NCBI GenBank assembly: GCA_900551385.1
Contig: URVS01000087.1
Span: 1-6,397, forward strand
Direction: 5' to 3'
DNA: 6,397 nucleotides
Origin: an uncultured Mollicutes bacterium
GTDB taxonomy: Bacteria; Bacillota_I; Bacilli_A; RFN20; CAG-449
The translations under genes were made by a program, and so were the position numbers. Positions 5,744 through 6,397 of the stretch are shown piece by piece. The notes under the pieces were generated by a model, which saw nothing but the letters and a program-made list of their open reading frames with translations, did not search any database and was not told the origin of the DNA. The number at the start of each line of letters is the position of its first letter. Within the stretch, counting starts at the first letter, position 1.

Positions 5744-6397
5744 ATGGATGATAAAATTACAGAAAAAGTTGCACAAGCAATAAATAAAGCTGTAGAAATT
5801 GCAAAAGAAAACAAAAGCCCTGATATTGATGTTCCTCATTTATTAAAAGCTATTATTGATGATGATAATTCTTTATTAGTTAATATTTGCTTAAAAGAAA
5901 ATATTAATGTTAATCAAGTTAAATCCATTATTGATTCTAGTATTAATAATAAAATTAAACAAGATTCAAGTGCTGAACCATTTCCTTCAACTGACTTTAA
6001 TTATTTATTAAATAATGCAAGTAAATATCAAAAAGAATTCGGCGATACTTATTTAAGCATAGAACATATACTCTTATCATTATTTGATAATAAGCATTCT
6101 ATTGTAAATTCACTTTGTAGAGTTAATAATTTTACAAAAGCAAATTTCAATGAAGCAATAACTCAAATAAGAGGAGGTAATAAAGTGGAAGATCAAAATC
6201 CAGAAAATAAATATGAAGTCTTGAAAAAATATGGTCGAGATTTAATAGAAGAAGTTGCTAAAGGTAAAATAGACCCTGTTATTGGTCGTGATGAAGAAAT
6301 TAGACGAGTAATCCAAATTCTTTCAAGAAAAACTAAAAATAACCCTGTTTTAATCGGTGAACCAGGTGTTGGTAAAACTGCTATAGTTGAAGGATTA
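5744..6397 (+). CDS. clpB: ClpB disaggregase, N-terminal part (3' end outside window)
   Basis: ATG 5744 lies seven bases after AGGAGG (5731-5736). The frame is open to the window edge, giving 218 residues of a protein normally about 860 long. ClpB is a hexameric AAA+ chaperone that, with DnaK, pulls polypeptides out of aggregates. Residues about 1-140 are the Clp N domain: two repeats, the second around [14 protein letters not shown] and [11 protein letters not shown]. The linker has the ClpB hallmark [12 protein letters not shown] (144-154 region), then YGRDL, the IGRDEEIRR segment (180-188), and [20 protein letters not shown] with Walker A G205-x4-G210-K211-T212. The linker and EDQNPE signature separate it from ClpC and ClpA. 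It is controlled by the double-CIRCE promoter, so HrcA-regulated heat-shock induction is expected. An internal ribosome binding site and GTG at codon 148 predict a short form. Confidence 0.97.
   Translation, partial: MDDKITEKVAQAINKAVEIAKENKSPDIDVPHLLKAIIDDDNSLLVNICLKENINVNQVKSIIDSSINNKIKQDSSAEPFPSTDFNYLLNNASKYQKEFGDTYLSIEHILLSLFDNKHSIVNSLCRVNNFTKANFNEAITQIRGGNKVEDQNPENKYEVLKKYGRDLIEEVAKGKIDPVIGRDEEIRRVIQILSRKTKNNPVLIGEPGVGKTAIVEGL
6172..6187 (+). promoter_or_regulatory. Internal ribosome binding site and GTG start in clpB (short ClpB isoform)
   Basis: AGGAGG (6172-6177) is followed after seven bases by an in-frame GTG (6185-6187, codon 148). The motif is formed by the codons for the conserved Arg-Gly-Gly of the ClpB linker. 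In E. coli a second ClpB product lacking the N domain starts at the GTG for Val149, the equivalent place. Strength and spacing here equal those of the main start. Confidence 0.65.

Overview
The window is a strongly AT-rich stretch of bacterial chromosome. It uses the standard genetic code: tryptophan is TGG and every visible stop is TAA. Shine-Dalgarno sites are strong (AGGAGG type), a lipoprotein carries a type II signal peptide, clpB is controlled by the HrcA/CIRCE system, and there is a QueT-type queuosine-precursor transporter. Together these suggest a low-GC Bacillota, class Bacilli in the broad sense (for example an Erysipelotrichia, RF39 or Acholeplasma-like gut or host-associated lineage). 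That placement is inferred, not shown by the sequence.

Layout. Positions 1-2963 hold two co-directional plus-strand genes 18 bp apart. The first is the 3' part of a beta-rich protein whose start lies outside the window. The second is a complete 659-residue lipoprotein with Ig-like (BIG2-type) domains and a lipocalin-like C-terminus. They appear to share a repeated module and probably form one operon, which ends at an oddly built hairpin terminator at 3001-3056. From 3072 to about 3322 there is no intact gene, only two minus-strand fragments that look like decayed coding sequence. A minus-strand AAA+ ATPase of the AAA_14/DUF4143 family fills 3310-4584. Upstream of it a minus-strand tRNA-His(GTG) has its own promoter and terminator (4742-4902).

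From 4903 the plus strand resumes. A promoter and a structured leader, most likely a preQ1-type riboswitch, precede queT. Then a promoter bracketed by two CIRCE operators drives clpB, of which only the N-terminal domain and the Walker A motif of the first ATPase ring fall inside the window. An internal Shine-Dalgarno/GTG pair in clpB predicts a second, shorter ClpB product.

The genes do not form one pathway. The window joins a cell-surface lipoprotein operon, a mobile-type ATPase gene, translation functions (tRNA-His and queuosine supply; Q is found in tRNA-His and three other tRNAs) and a heat-shock chaperone. I do not see a clear undescribed multi-gene system. The best leads are the queT leader RNA, the double-CIRCE promoter architecture and the internal clpB start.
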